From Phoronis australis (lineage: Eukaryota > Phoronida > Phoronidae): DNA of 62,000 bases. Both the position numbers and the translations under genes were made by a program. Positions 36,726 to 48,254 of the stretch are shown in pieces; position 1 is the first letter of the stretch; each line of letters begins with the position of its first letter. The DNA lies in assembly GCA_002633005.1 (NCBI GenBank), contig NMRA01000029.1, positions 1,101,009-1,163,008 on the forward strand, given 5' to 3'. Below the pieces are notes generated by a model, which saw only the letters and a program-made list of their open reading frames with translations, searched no databases and was not told where the DNA came from.

Positions 36726-39338
36726 TCAACGATCCTCTTCGTCGCCACTTTTGCCGCTGTTCTGATTTTCTTCGCGCTGTCGTCGATATTGAGACATGTC
36801 TCTCATGTAGGACACGGCTTGTTCTAAGTCGCGCAGTTTTGTTTTCAAATCGGCATTCTCGGCTTTTATCTCTTTCAAATTGTCAGACGTTGTCTTAGTC
36901 ATCTCTTGAGAATCTTGACCAGACACTGCACTCGGAGTCCGAGCCTCAGCGCGCGGCAGATCCGCCAATCTTTCCGGCACATTTACAGGCGTTAGGCAGT
37001 TGTTACTTACGTTTTCCGTCATCGGCATAGGAACCGGATAGCGATGTTGATATGTTTGTCCATACGCGGCCACGTAAAACCCAAAAGCGCCGGGTGGATA
37101 TTGGAATGGTGGTGGCGTGTAGAATGACGGCGCCTGTCCGTGATTGTCGCGAGTGTCGTAATTAGAATCCTGGTTCTGCGGTTGGAATGACTGCATTGGT
37201 GGCAATTTCGCTCCGTGTGCTGTTGAGGGGTCGCTATTGTAATCCACAACACCGTGACTGGTGTTCTCGCTGAGGGCGCCAGAGGGGGCAGACGACTGAT
37301 CCGTAGAATTATAACCAGGCACCGAGTGACCTTCGCTGGCCAAAGCAAGTCGCGTCGCGTCACGATCCGCTCGCAGTCTGGCCAACTCCTGTCGAAGCAT
37401 TGCGTTTTCCTGCTCACAAATAAGCATTCTTTCTCGGATTGAGTATTCTTGCTGGCGTTTTGCCTCTCTCGACTTCTTAGCTGCCTCGTTGTTTCGCTTT
37501 CGTTTTTCCCAATACCTATAGTGCATAAACAAAATATTATTTTCCTTGTCCAACCGTCATCTCAGGTGAGTAGGTAGGCATGTAAAATATTTTATATTCT
37601 GACTTTTCATTGTCAAAGGGCGACCATTTTTGTTAGCAAAATATTCCGTATTTAAAGTTGGAAGAAATAATTCTTTTGTCAAATAAAATATTTTGAGTGG
37701 CACACATATTTCAAGGTAGGACGCGCGGAGGTAAAAAAGCTTAATTTTAAGCTTTGCCCAACTTAAGAAAGGATCCCAACTGAACCTTCTTTTACAAATT
37801 TGTAAGTCGCTCACTCACTTAACTCCGCAAAACTCTTTTTTCTTCGGAAAAAGTTCGCGGTTGAGTCGTGGCTTACAAGTCGTCATATTTTGCGTAACTT
37901 GACACATTCTCTATCAACTAATTACAAGTAGAAGTCTTCACAAAGGGCATCGCCACATCTAACAAGTACAGCAAGTTCGCACGCTCGCGCTTGCTCAGAA
38001 AGGTCAGAGGTGACTTATCATCTTGGGAAAAACAGGCAGTTTGTTTTTAGTTGAAACCAGGCGTGCGTTCAGTAACACTAGGACCAACGCTAGGACCTAG
38101 CTAAAATCTAGCCAAAGTCACGTGTTCTAATTTAAAATACAGTGCAATATCTCGCGCAAACTCGCGAGGTCTTGCTTTTTAGTAAGGTCCTAGCGTTACT
38201 GAACGGGAGGCCGGCGTGCGTTCAGTAGACGCTAGGACCTACGCTAGGACCTACGCTAGGACCTAGCTAAAACCTAGTCGAAGTCACGTGTTCTTATTTA
38301 AATTGCATGGCAATATCTCGCGTAATCTCGCGAAGTCTTGCTTTTTAGCGAGGTCCTAGCGTTACTGAACGGGAGACTGGCTCAAGAAGTTAGTTTTGAC
38401 CTGACAGGTCATTCTATGACCCGACAGGTCATTCTGTGTGCCGAGCATGGTCTCAAGTATTAAAGAAGTGCCAGTTGTTTCCAAGCACAGAAATCATTTC
38501 TATGTTAATCTAAGTAAGGAAAAAAATTAACTTTTGAAAACGCAAAAGTCTTACGAAATTGACACAGACGGGTGACCACAATTTTTAAGCCATTTTGTGG
38601 GCAAGAAGATCATCATGGGCGGGCTGAGGGGGTTAAAGCCCCACTTTTTTCAATGCTGCGCCTCCATGGTCTATGGGCGGTGCTCCACAGGTGGCCTGGG
38701 TTGCTACAGTCCCGCCTTTTTTCAGTGCTGCGCCGCCCATGATCATGATAAATTAAAATAAAAAATCTCGTATTTGGGACAGATTCCAGGATTTAGGACA
38801 CCGATATACCCAGCTGAAATTAACTTTTCTTGATTCTAAGGATTGGGACAAGGGTGATTTTGGCATTGGATTTTGAATAGAATTTCCTGACTATCCGGTT
38901 TCTCTATTGATATAGCTAAATCGGCGATACAATTAGTTTCAACTTGTTCCTTACTCAGAAAAGAAAAAATTTCTGGGTTTGCAAAGAATTGACCGTTCGC
39001 TATTCCTTGAGAGGGCGTGCCCGTCGCATTGAATAGCGCCTTTGACAAAGCTTACTCGTAGAGTGTGATCTCAAGCACTATCTAGCGGTCGGTTCTTTCG
39101 AGGTTGTCCCTAGTTTTGGTTGAAAATCTTTAGGGACAATTTCAAAACGGTAAGGGGTCTAAACCAAAAGTTGTTTCTGCGATGAAAGGCGGGTTTAAAT
39201 TAGCAAAATCTTAACTCACCGATCGTCTTTCAGCCCATCCGGCATGGGTCGCTTTGCTCGCCTCGAGGTTTTGTTGCCGGTGGACGAATCTGGAGTGAGG
39301 GGATATTCCCGAGAACTCTGAAAACCCGGCGTTTCCAT
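36726..39338 (-). CDS. NFIL3/PAR-like bZIP transcription factor (two coding exons, 302 aa)
   Basis: Exon A is 39220-39338 (ATG at 39338) and exon B is 36726-37515. The borders GATCG|gtgagt and actatag|GTATTGG join to 909 nt, 303 codons with stop. The junction gives KRPMPDGLKDDRYWEKRKRN, like the PAR-NFIL3 pre-basic region. Basic region NNEAAKKSR at residues 48-56; zipper d-positions I66, C73, L80 and L87. The domain is near the N-terminus, as in NFIL3. The middle is rich in Pro, Tyr, Gln and Ser. Residues about 251-280 form a second charged coiled-coil stretch. A poly-pyrimidine acceptor (tttttcag at 39345) just before the ATG suggests an upstream 5' UTR exon. Such proteins are nuclear repressors or activators in circadian, metabolic and developmental control. 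The family call is firm; NFIL3 versus another PAR-type member is less certain. Confidence 0.85.
38061..38208 (+). mobile_element. E-box MITE, copy a (bZIP intron)
   Basis: About 150 bp with terminal inverted repeats GTTCAGTAACRCTAGGACC at the left and GGTCCTAGCGTTACTGAAC at the right. A central AAAGTCACGTGTTCT holds CACGTG at 38119-38124. Directly followed by copy b. Confidence 0.85.
38214..38375 (+). mobile_element. E-box MITE, copy b (bZIP intron)
   Basis: Head-to-tail with copy a, five bases apart. CACGTG at 38285-38290. The left terminus carries three units of ACGCTAGGACCT, against two in copy a and one in copy c. Confidence 0.85.
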
Positions 39339-39963
39339 TATAATCTGAAAAAAAAAACAACGCAAATCATACTTACTGGCCAATTTAAATCACAGGCGGA
39401 TTAAGNGGGGGGGGAGTGCGCTGTCGGGATGCCATTCTTAGAGCTTGCGTGGACATTTCTCTTTGAAAATTGTGGTTGGGCGCCCCCTTGCACCACCCTT
39501 GATCAGCGAGTGTCAATCATTACGTACTTCAATTTGACTCCTTTGGCGTGGTCTACTCGCGCCTGCAGAGTTTGAGTATGACGAAACTCAGAGCATCGAA
39601 GAACTTTTTATTAAAGGACGATTTGTCGTGAGCAAATCTTATACTGCTCATTGCGAGTATAAACCACGTGATTTTGTAACACGACCTTCTAAATGACGTA
39701 CTGGAAACTGTAATTAGCCGTAAATGAAAGGGTCATATTTTTCACTAATTGTCATTGACCAAGCGATCTGCAACGTCCACGAAAGTAGTATCATTACATT
39801 GAGACGTAATATGAGTAGTTACGATAATTATTAATCTCACCAGTTGGGCCGCAGAGAATTTAGAATACTTTCAATATGACAGACGGCCGACTAATAACAG
39901 TCTAAAGTAATGAGAGCACAGAAGCATTGACTTTCGCTTGATTGAATCTCAGGCTAAGACCAG

Positions 39964-40102
39964 GCGTGCGTTCAGTAACGCTAGGACCAAGCTAAAAAAT
40001 CTAGACAAAGTCACGTGTTCTCATCTAATATACACAGCAATATCTCACGTACTCTCGTGAAATCTTGCTTTTTAACGAGGTCCTGGCGTTACTGAACGGG
40101 AG
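39964..40102 (+). mobile_element. E-box MITE, copy c (upstream of the bZIP ATG exon)
   Basis: Same termini and central CACGTG (40012-40017), about 625 bp upstream of the bZIP start codon. Confidence 0.85.
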
Positions 40103-40291
40103 GCAGATCTCATCGAAATCATAAACTGGTTCAACAAATGCCCTAGCTACAACTGTGACTCAGGACACCAGGGGAAATAGGTAGCTCGCAGCAAGCACAC
40201 TCGATGTAGTTTCTCATGGATAAAGAAATTTAATGAAGCCATCACTTCTTGCCTCGGTACGACTGCCGGAAAAAAATGACCAAAAAAATTT

Positions 40292-40645
40292 GCGAATTTG
40301 GCATTTTCTCCTCAAAATTATATTTCACGACTGTTCCGGTCTCAGAGCGGAGACAAAATTGCAATGTTCTTGACCTCCAAATACCAGAACATTACGCTGA
40401 AACTATGCCATTTCCAACCAATGTTTTTTTTTTCAATTTTCAATTGTCTCAAGAGTACCTGTAGTTGCAGCGAATTTGGCATTTTCTCCTCAAAATTATA
40501 TTTCACGACTGTTCCGGTCCCAGAGCGGAGACAACATTGCAAATGTTCTTGACCTCCAAATACCAGAACATTACGCTGAAACTATGCCATTTCCAACCAA
40601 TTTTTTTTCAATTTTCAATTGTCTCAAGAGTACCTGTATTTGCAG
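40292..40645 (+). repeat. Two tandem units of about 178 bp
   Basis: The segment beginning GCGAATTTGGCATTTTCTCC recurs at 40470. It includes ACGACTGTTCCGGT and CAATTGTCTCAAGAGTACCT, and the two units differ by only a few bases, so the duplication is recent. Non-coding. Confidence 0.9.
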
Positions 40646-40914
40646 CGAAGAATTCGCCCTGAGCATGGAAGACCTCTCCAACGGAACTTACACATCCGGG
40701 TAATACAGAATAGAATCCAGATGAGCCAACGTTTGTACTCAAAACTACCAAGGTCAAAGAACTACAGCAACCATCGGCAGAAATCACTCAGACTGAATCC
40801 ACATACTTGTCACGAAACCTGGCCCACAGCATGTTTTCATGTTTTGAGCAGCTACAAAAACCGGAACCGTGGCTTTAGATCTCACAACAAACCGATGTTG
40901 ACTTCTTGTTAAGT

Positions 40915-41640
40915 CCTTTGGGTGGCATTGGACAGTTGGACTGAGGCCGCGGCCAATTTGCACTCCCAAAATATTAAAATCTAGGGGTAGGCCAGGCTTG
41001 AGGTCATTTTTTAGTTGGGTAATGTATGTAGGCCAAGTGAATTTGGTTTGTTTGTATTTGTGAACATGCTGAGCTGCACTCTTCTATACGATGGTGGACC
41101 CCTGTTGCAATTGTGCATTGCTGTGTAGCAACTGAGAAGTTGGAAGCGACTTCAGGTAGCCCTCAAACAAGCCAGATTTGCAAAAAAAAAACAGTTGGTT
41201 GACAGTACGTTTGGACCACATTTTTGAAATCGGTAGGAAATTTGCTTTCGGACTCTAATGTTGGCTTTAGTCGGGAAGTGGTAGATTGGGGCGAAAAGTG
41301 ACGATTTTGCATTTTTTACCCTTATTTTTCTTAGTCTATCTTGGTTTCCACTGGGAGTGAAGGGGTAAAAAATACAAGAGAACAAAGTTTCTGTACTCAT
41401 CTGTAGGGCTTGTTATGTGAAATGACTCAAAACGTTTCTTTACTTGCATGCAGTTTTTGACAGAGTGAAGAAAGGGTGAAGAGTTTATTGACGTGCGCTC
41501 TGCTAGTCAAACCCCTGTGAGAACTGTTCAGTGCCTCCTTGGCAATAGCTCACTTCGAAATAGCCGTGTCATATTGAAATTCACTAACCCGATCGGGCCT
41601 ATGGTGGACAGTTGTTCAGCGCCACCTACAGATCCCATGC
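40915..41640 (-). repeat. Dispersed repeat C, right copy
   Basis: Reverse-oriented copy of 34290-35090. The two copies flank the bZIP gene as an inverted pair about 6 kb apart. Divergence is noticeable, with many substitutions. Confidence 0.65.
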
Positions 41641-41814
41641 AATGCGGACATGAGGTTTAAACCTGCTGGTAAAAACAGCGTTTTAACACCTTTCTTGGTA
41701 TTAAAATGCCGGCAAACTTCCACTGATGTGTGGCGGGATCTACCAATGCCACACGAAAAAGGTAAGCCTTTTCAAATATCAAGGACATCCTGTTCCATGC
41801 AATTCCCACTGCAA

Positions 41815-43012
41815 CATGAGCAACGCGGAGCGTTGAAATGCGCCCACGAATGCAACGCAAACGGTGTGCTTCTATGGTTATTTGTTTTATAAAAATGGCG
41901 CAAAAACATCCAACCCTCCTGAAAACGGGAAAATGCCATCGCTTCAATAATAGAAAGCTATTTACCAAATTTCATAAACATCTGTCAAAGAACTTCAGAG
42001 AAACGTAGGAGAACGGAAAAATGAAATTGCCACTATGGGGCACAGCGTTCATTGGATCGTACTGAAAGACTGTTAGCTTCATATAAATACAATTACTAAA
42101 TTTAATAAAAATCATGCAGTGTGTTGAGGAGATGCAGCCGTGGGGGCAAAACAAAACAAAACAATCCTTAGGAGGCGCTACAGTAGTCGAATTCGTTATA
42201 GTCAACCACCCTCTTCACACTGAGAACGTACACGCCGATCTTCAAAATCATGGTTTGCTTGATCGAAGGGTAGACCCATAAAAAACAGGACTCGAAAACA
42301 GGAAAAATGGCCACTAGGGGGCGCAAAGTACCTCGATTCTATCCGAAAACGGGAACATGGCATCATCTCACCAATAGATGCCTATATTCCAAATTTTCTG
42401 AAAATCTGTTGAGGACCTTTGAAGATACAGAGGTTAACTTAAAAAAACTGAAATTGCCACTAGGGGGCACACCGGTAGTCGGATCCGTCCGAAAGTCGTC
42501 GTCATTTATTGTCAACATCATATAAATACACTTGCTAAGATCCTGCCAACGGTTTAGGAGATACATCCATGGGCGCAAAAAACAAAACAAAACTGCCACT
42601 AGGAGGCGCCACAGTAGACGAAATCGTCGCAAAATCATCGTCAGCCGTCCTCTTCATAGTAAAAACATACAAGCCAATTTTCACAATCATCCTTAGAGCG
42701 GTTTGGTTGATAGAGGGTGGACGCAAAAAACAGGCTCGAAAATAGCAAAAAATGACCACTAGGTGACGCAAACTTCGTCGAATCTATCTGAAAACGAAAG
42801 GATAGCGTCTAAAAAAACTTAAATTTTCACCCCGGCCACACCGGTAGTTGGATCCGTTCGAAAGTTCGCTCATGCCATCCATCCACGAAAGGAACACATG
42901 TGTCAAATTTCATGAACGTATGTCAAAGGGTTTTGGAGATAGAGCAGCGGACGCCGGACTGATGGAGATGACGGCATATTGCGTCCACATATAAATATGT
43001 GGGCGCATAAAA
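41815..43012 (+). repeat. Dispersed repeat B, copy 2, with CTCF-like core motifs
   Basis: Starts GAGCAACGCGGAGCGTTGAAATG and ends ATATGTGGGCGCATAAAA, collinear with 21055-22385. CTCF-type cores: CCACTAGGGGGCGC at 42311, CCACTAGGGGGCAC at 42457, and near matches at 42596 and 42757. Confidence 0.8.
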
Positions 43013-45840
43013 AGGTATCTCCGCGACAAAGCGAGAGAATTTCGATCCCATCCGGAGTCAAAAAGCTAAAATAAACTAGTGAACTTTAACTAATCAAACA
43101 ATAGGAGGCGCTGACAGTGGAATTTATTCCTTTGCTCTTATGTAGCAATTGAATTTCTGTCCACCAAATTTGAATCGGGATCAATCAGAAGACACTATCG
43201 GGAACTCATCACTCTAGAGAACTCCATTATGGTAAGTTCCCTATTTGACATCACAGTGAAAGCAAAGGAAATAAATACGGTGTAATTTAATTATTCACGA
43301 AGTAATGTAATTATTTACGCCGCAAACTACCTTTTACCGGCGTAAAGTAATTATATAGGGGGCAAATTAAAGTTTACTTTGTTTCCACCGACATCCAGAA
43401 CACCTCGGGTATTTTCGTAACCTGACTGGAGATGGCAAATACGCAAATATAATGAAACACCTCAGACAGGAAGTTTGAGACCATAAATCAAGAGTCAGAA
43501 GACACTGCAGCATCGTCCACAAGGCTCAAGACTGCTCTGATCCGTGTAGTCATTTAAGGCTTGGTTAGGGGAATTGCCTTCTGCGCAATGATTGTCCGCT
43601 GCCTGGACGACATTAAAACAAAGGCAGATTTTAACTATTTTTTGTTCGTCTTCGAGTACTTATTTTCAATTCTTTTTATTAATTGTATCATAGAAATTAA
43701 TCTGTTTCGAATCAAAATATATTTTGCGATAATTTAATCCTAAATTGATACAATTTGCGGTTAGCTTTCATTTTTATATTATACTGCAGAAAATTTCAAA
43801 GTTATATTACTCGTCATATTAAGGCGATTTCCGTTAAAATGTGTCAGAATTCCGACAATTTGATTTCCCATAACCAAGCCACAAATGGCTAAACCGATCA
43901 GCGCCATCTTGAGGCTTGGGGACGAGGCTGGAAGACACGGTAATCGGTTTGTCCCTACTTGACGTCATATCCCCTGGCGCGAGCAATGTAAAAATAGCCA
44001 GTTGCGGATTAGGGCAACTAAACGAAGGATTGCTCGAAAAAACGTGATTACGGGGTATTTGTTCGAGTTGTAAGGAATTAAAGACATCGGCGGCCTTCTA
44101 AGGTGTCCCTCTATGCGCAAAAGTCCTTATACATGCAACGTGACTTCGATGGTTTAATCAGTGTGAGGCATAATTCGCCGAACAGCTTCCTGCGTATGAA
44201 AGCCCTATGGGAGCATCACCGTCTCTATTGTTAAGTAGCAACGGTGGCACTGTGTACCACGACCACAAGACATCTTGGATTTCTTAGCGTTTACCTGTCC
44301 CATAAATCTTTAAAAACCTTCGTCAATTCTGTTTTAGCAGCGCAACTTATTCAATGAGAACGGCTTCCGTGTCAGTTTCCAGCTCGAAGCATATACTGCA
44401 AACGAGCGGTGAACATGCTGGCAGTTCCAAAAATGCTAGAGTTTACGCCAGACAGACGATCTGATCGCGAAGGGGCCATTTACGAAAGCTATTAGTTTGT
44501 TTCCTTTTAAGGGAAAATAAGTGTCAACACACGTCCATTTTCTGTCATATATTGATTAATGTGATGACAAACAAAGTCCGCCTCTGGACATTTTCGTCAT
44601 TTGAAGTAAGCAGTCTGGCTACAAAAGTGCGCATCATGACGGCCGTTTTCGGCACAAGCGAAAGTGCTAGACAAAACGCTGTCGTGTTAGCAAGTGCAAC
44701 GTATAATTAGTACGAGTTGTGTTTTCAGCATCACGACTCGTTGCTCTCCACGGGTACATACATTTCCGAGTTTATTTCTTTCTGATGTCGTGTCACGGAG
44801 AAGGTATTGATCGACACTAAAAATCCTGTGACAAGGTTTCGACTAATTACGTTGAATAAGATGAATACTTCTCTCTTGCGTAACCAATGGGCGCAGAAGC
44901 CGTCAGTGACTTAACCTATTATGCAATTTCTGTCATCGGATCGTCAGACGAAAAACAAATATTGACCCCAGCTCAATAACACGTTTCTCTTCAAACAGGC
45001 TCCATGAGGCAACACTATCTGGGTAACGGACCTAACCGATGTCATTTTTTACTTAAAATTGTAAATTTCATGCCCAGATCCACATGTTCCCGGGGTCATA
45101 ATCCCATTACGTTTTTGCCGGGGACGCAGTTAGGAAAGTAGGATATAATCACCCACTTGGAAAGAGGACAACTTGTAAAAAGAGGTCCCTTCGGGAAGTA
45201 GCAGGGGAATCTATGAAGAAGTCGCCCATTCGCAGAGTTTGTTCCAGAGGCACCAGCCTACAGAATGGGGTGGGTGGGTTAATTTCACAACTTAGCCCTT
45301 TTTGGGATTCTTAGATAGCAATCTTTTAAGGTTATGTAGGAACTTGCCAAATATCTACACGACTATCGATTTTTAACATTGCAAAGGAAGATATTTTCCG
45401 AATAAAACACATTCTATTTTTATATGCAAAAGAGGACCATTTTAAGGCAATTCCTAAAAGCGTTTTGGGGAACACAGTACAAGTATATCTGAAAGTTTCA
45501 TGTGAATACGATCAGCCATTCCTGAGATCAGGCGATGTTACTAATTTGGCCAAAACTGGACATTTTTCTGCTATCCTAAGTAACCAGGAGGCCTTGGACA
45601 GCTAGTCAAGGAGAACCAAACTCTTTGCCGCAACCCACATGTACACGACTGCCAACATACGGGCCCATATGCCAGAACCTGTTTGGTATATTTAATTGAG
45701 TACATGCAAATCGGACATGGGTCACTGGGTACTTTTACACAGAATATAGACTCAACAAAACTGGCGAAAACGCAAGATCATGTCAAATCACGAGTTTACG
45801 CAGAGCTTACCTCGAACTAAGCTTCAACATCTGTGCATTA
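43013..45840. other. ORF-poor region without recognised gene
   Basis: No substantial open frame exists on either strand between about 42770 and 46000. One splice-bounded candidate exon (43146-43231) is listed separately. The rest shows no repeat partner in the window. It could be intronic, intergenic or non-coding RNA sequence. Confidence 0.4.
43146..43231 (+). CDS. Candidate internal exon of an unrecognised gene
   Basis: A pyrimidine-rich tract and TTATGTAG acceptor precede 86 open bases, ending at a perfect donor ATG|gtaagt. In the open frame it reads IEFLSTKFESGSIRRHYREL then ITLENSIM. The tail recalls syntaxin-type RHxxIIxLENSI, but the match is too short to name. No partner exons were found nearby, so this is weak. 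Confidence 0.25.
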
Positions 45841-45847
45841 ATAACTG

Positions 45848-46012
45848 CTAAACCCAGGCGCTTCAGCGTGGTAAACGCCAAGTTTTTACTTAATAACATG
45901 TGAGCACAGATGCTTTAGTATGTTAAACACCCAGGGTTTACATGTACTTGATCACATGCGGGCGCAGGCGCTTTAGCATGTGAAACGCCCGGAATTTACT
46001 TGCTCACACACG
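45848..46012 (+). repeat. Minisatellite, about three units of 55-60 bp
   Basis: The unit contains GCGCTTYAGCRTGTKAAACGCC...TTTACTT...CACATG. It appears near 45855, 45905 and 45965 with substitutions. Confidence 0.75.
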
Positions 46013-47507
46013 GTTATGAAATGAGTGAAAATTATTCCGGTAACCCGGTAGTCCTATTTAAAGACGAAGTCGGATTTTTTGTACGCGCACTCAGCTTTCC
46101 TAACAATTTGAAAATAAAACGACAATCACACGAAGTAATCTGCATTCTCAGTCATACCTACGTGCGTCAAAATATGTCTGTCCCATCGAAATCTTTGAAT
46201 GCTACAAAGTACAATACAATGCTCAACGTTGACTGGATTCATACCACAGTTTGGGTGTAGACGCGAGAATTCTTATCTATTGAGTTGTATTTTTAATGGA
46301 CATTCTCGGCGAGAAAACTAATTTTACAAAACTTAAAAATAGCAGTGTGGAATCGAACCCATTTGCTCCACAGAATCAAATCCTACGCGCTGAATTGCAG
46401 ATTATTAAGGGTAGACAGTAGACATCAGCCTTGATTTCGACGAATGGCTGGCAGACAAAGCGTAAGAATTGGTAATTTGTAATAAAATCACAAAACATAA
46501 CGGATTTTGATGTTTAACGTTGCCAAAGCCACCAACTTCAAGATATCTACTACATCCAACGATAATCTCAAAATGCGTTTTTCGGCCATAAAAAAGGTAA
46601 TGTCCCTTTAATAGCGCACCAAATGATTTTTTTCGTTTAAACGGATATATGGAAACACGAAACACATAGGCTATCGCAACACATACATGCATCCCGCATT
46701 GCGCACTTGTGAAAACGAAGCTTTATGAAGAGAAAGTGGAGTCAACTATTACACAACAACAGTGTCGAATTGCATAACTAGCCTCTAAGCCTTCTGCACT
46801 CGGAAAAGGGCAAGTAACCAGCTTAACAAAAGGCATTCGTATGAAGAATTCACGTTATCACGAAGGGCCTTTTGCATTACGGATTTAGAACGGGTGACAA
46901 ACATTCCTTCTCGACCACAATAATTTTAGACCCAATACGAAAGATGATGTAGACGGGTATAAATTTAGAATGGCACAAGAGCTCGTGAGCCCTAAAAACG
47001 ACCAGGGAATGGGCCAAAGTTAGTCCGATTACATAAGCGCAATGCGAAGATTTGGTCTGGACTATCTTTCGCAAACGTCTTGCCATTTTGCGCAAGTACG
47101 GAGTTCTCGCCATTTCGCGCACTCTCGACGTTGCTCCCTGTATGCTGTCACTGTACAACTTTAAACATGTGTAATCTTAGTACATTCATGTGGGAAGGTA
47201 ATAATTTGTGACAGTAGGTTATGAAGCTGATTCAAAACATCTTCCAACCACGAACTAGTCTGGACTAACTGTAATGCGATAGCAGCTGAATCACTTTAGT
47301 CCAACATTTAAGTTTGATTATTTGTAAACATTTTTTAAGCTTTAAAATTACATCTTCAAAGACTTTATTAGATTCTAACTTGAATATTTGCTACGGAAGC
47401 TGAATGCAATTTACAATTGTTAAGCTTAAAATAAAATTATTAACAAAAAGTAATTGAATTACTTTACATTGCGCAAGAGCGTTTTTACATAAAATAGTAA
47501 AACTAGT
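46013..47507. other. No gene recognised
   Basis: Three modest frames (46000-46260 plus, 46405-46692 minus, 46877-47158 minus) show no domain or splice context. AT-rich from 47320. Confidence 0.35.
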
Positions 47508-47605
47508 AAAACTAAAACGACGAGCGTCAGTACTAAAATATGTTAAAATCGAAACGTGGGGATATTATGATACATTTTAGTACCGACGCTCGTCGTTTTA
47601 GTTTT
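47508..47605. repeat. Strong inverted repeat (32-bp arms, 34-bp loop)
   Basis: Arms 47508-47539 and 47574-47605 are complementary at 31 of 32 positions around the core ACGACGAGCGTC. This would form a stable hairpin in DNA or RNA. Confidence 0.9.
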
Positions 47606-48254
47606 GCTATTTAATATTTTTATTCGTCAGTAACTGCACGGCATTCCAACATCTATTTCTTTTTACATAAGCTGCGTCATGTGGTTGAAAGTTTTAAACA
47701 CGTCGACTTTTTAGGCAAAAAGATCGTTTTTACGGTTCAAATCCTATACTCGTCTCAGATTTATGACATCGGCAAGCCTCGGGATTTTGACGAAATCTCC
47801 AAGAGGTTTTGCACATGTCACAAACCTGCGACTCGTGTAGGATTCTCTGCTTATCGATACCTACCGACAGATAAAGCTGCGTAGGTAAAGGGTTATCATT
47901 TTTGTTCGAGTCGTCAGAACTACCGAAGTACAGAAGAATGGGAGCTTGTTTCTACCAGAAAATTCCTCGTCAACGATTTGGTAAGAAGTTTCCCAAAATG
48001 TGTGAAACAACTAACCAGTGCGCGCAGTACTAGAATCCAATCGAGTTGTGTGCACTCCACCAAGAACAAAGCAGCTGACAATATGCAAACGTATATAATT
48101 ATATACAACTGTATATAACGGTATATACATTATAGGATGTTATGTAAGATGTGAGTTATTGGTATGATCAGGAAGACAGTCCTCAGCGTATAATGTTTGG
48201 GAATTCTACGCGGGCTGGAAACCTGAAGTCATGTATCGTATCAAGACCACGAAG

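Noticed and set aside
46340-46430. A GGGTTCGATTCC B-box-like sequence on the minus strand suggested a tRNA gene.
   Set aside because: The T-stem does not pair properly and no A-box or cloverleaf could be built upstream.
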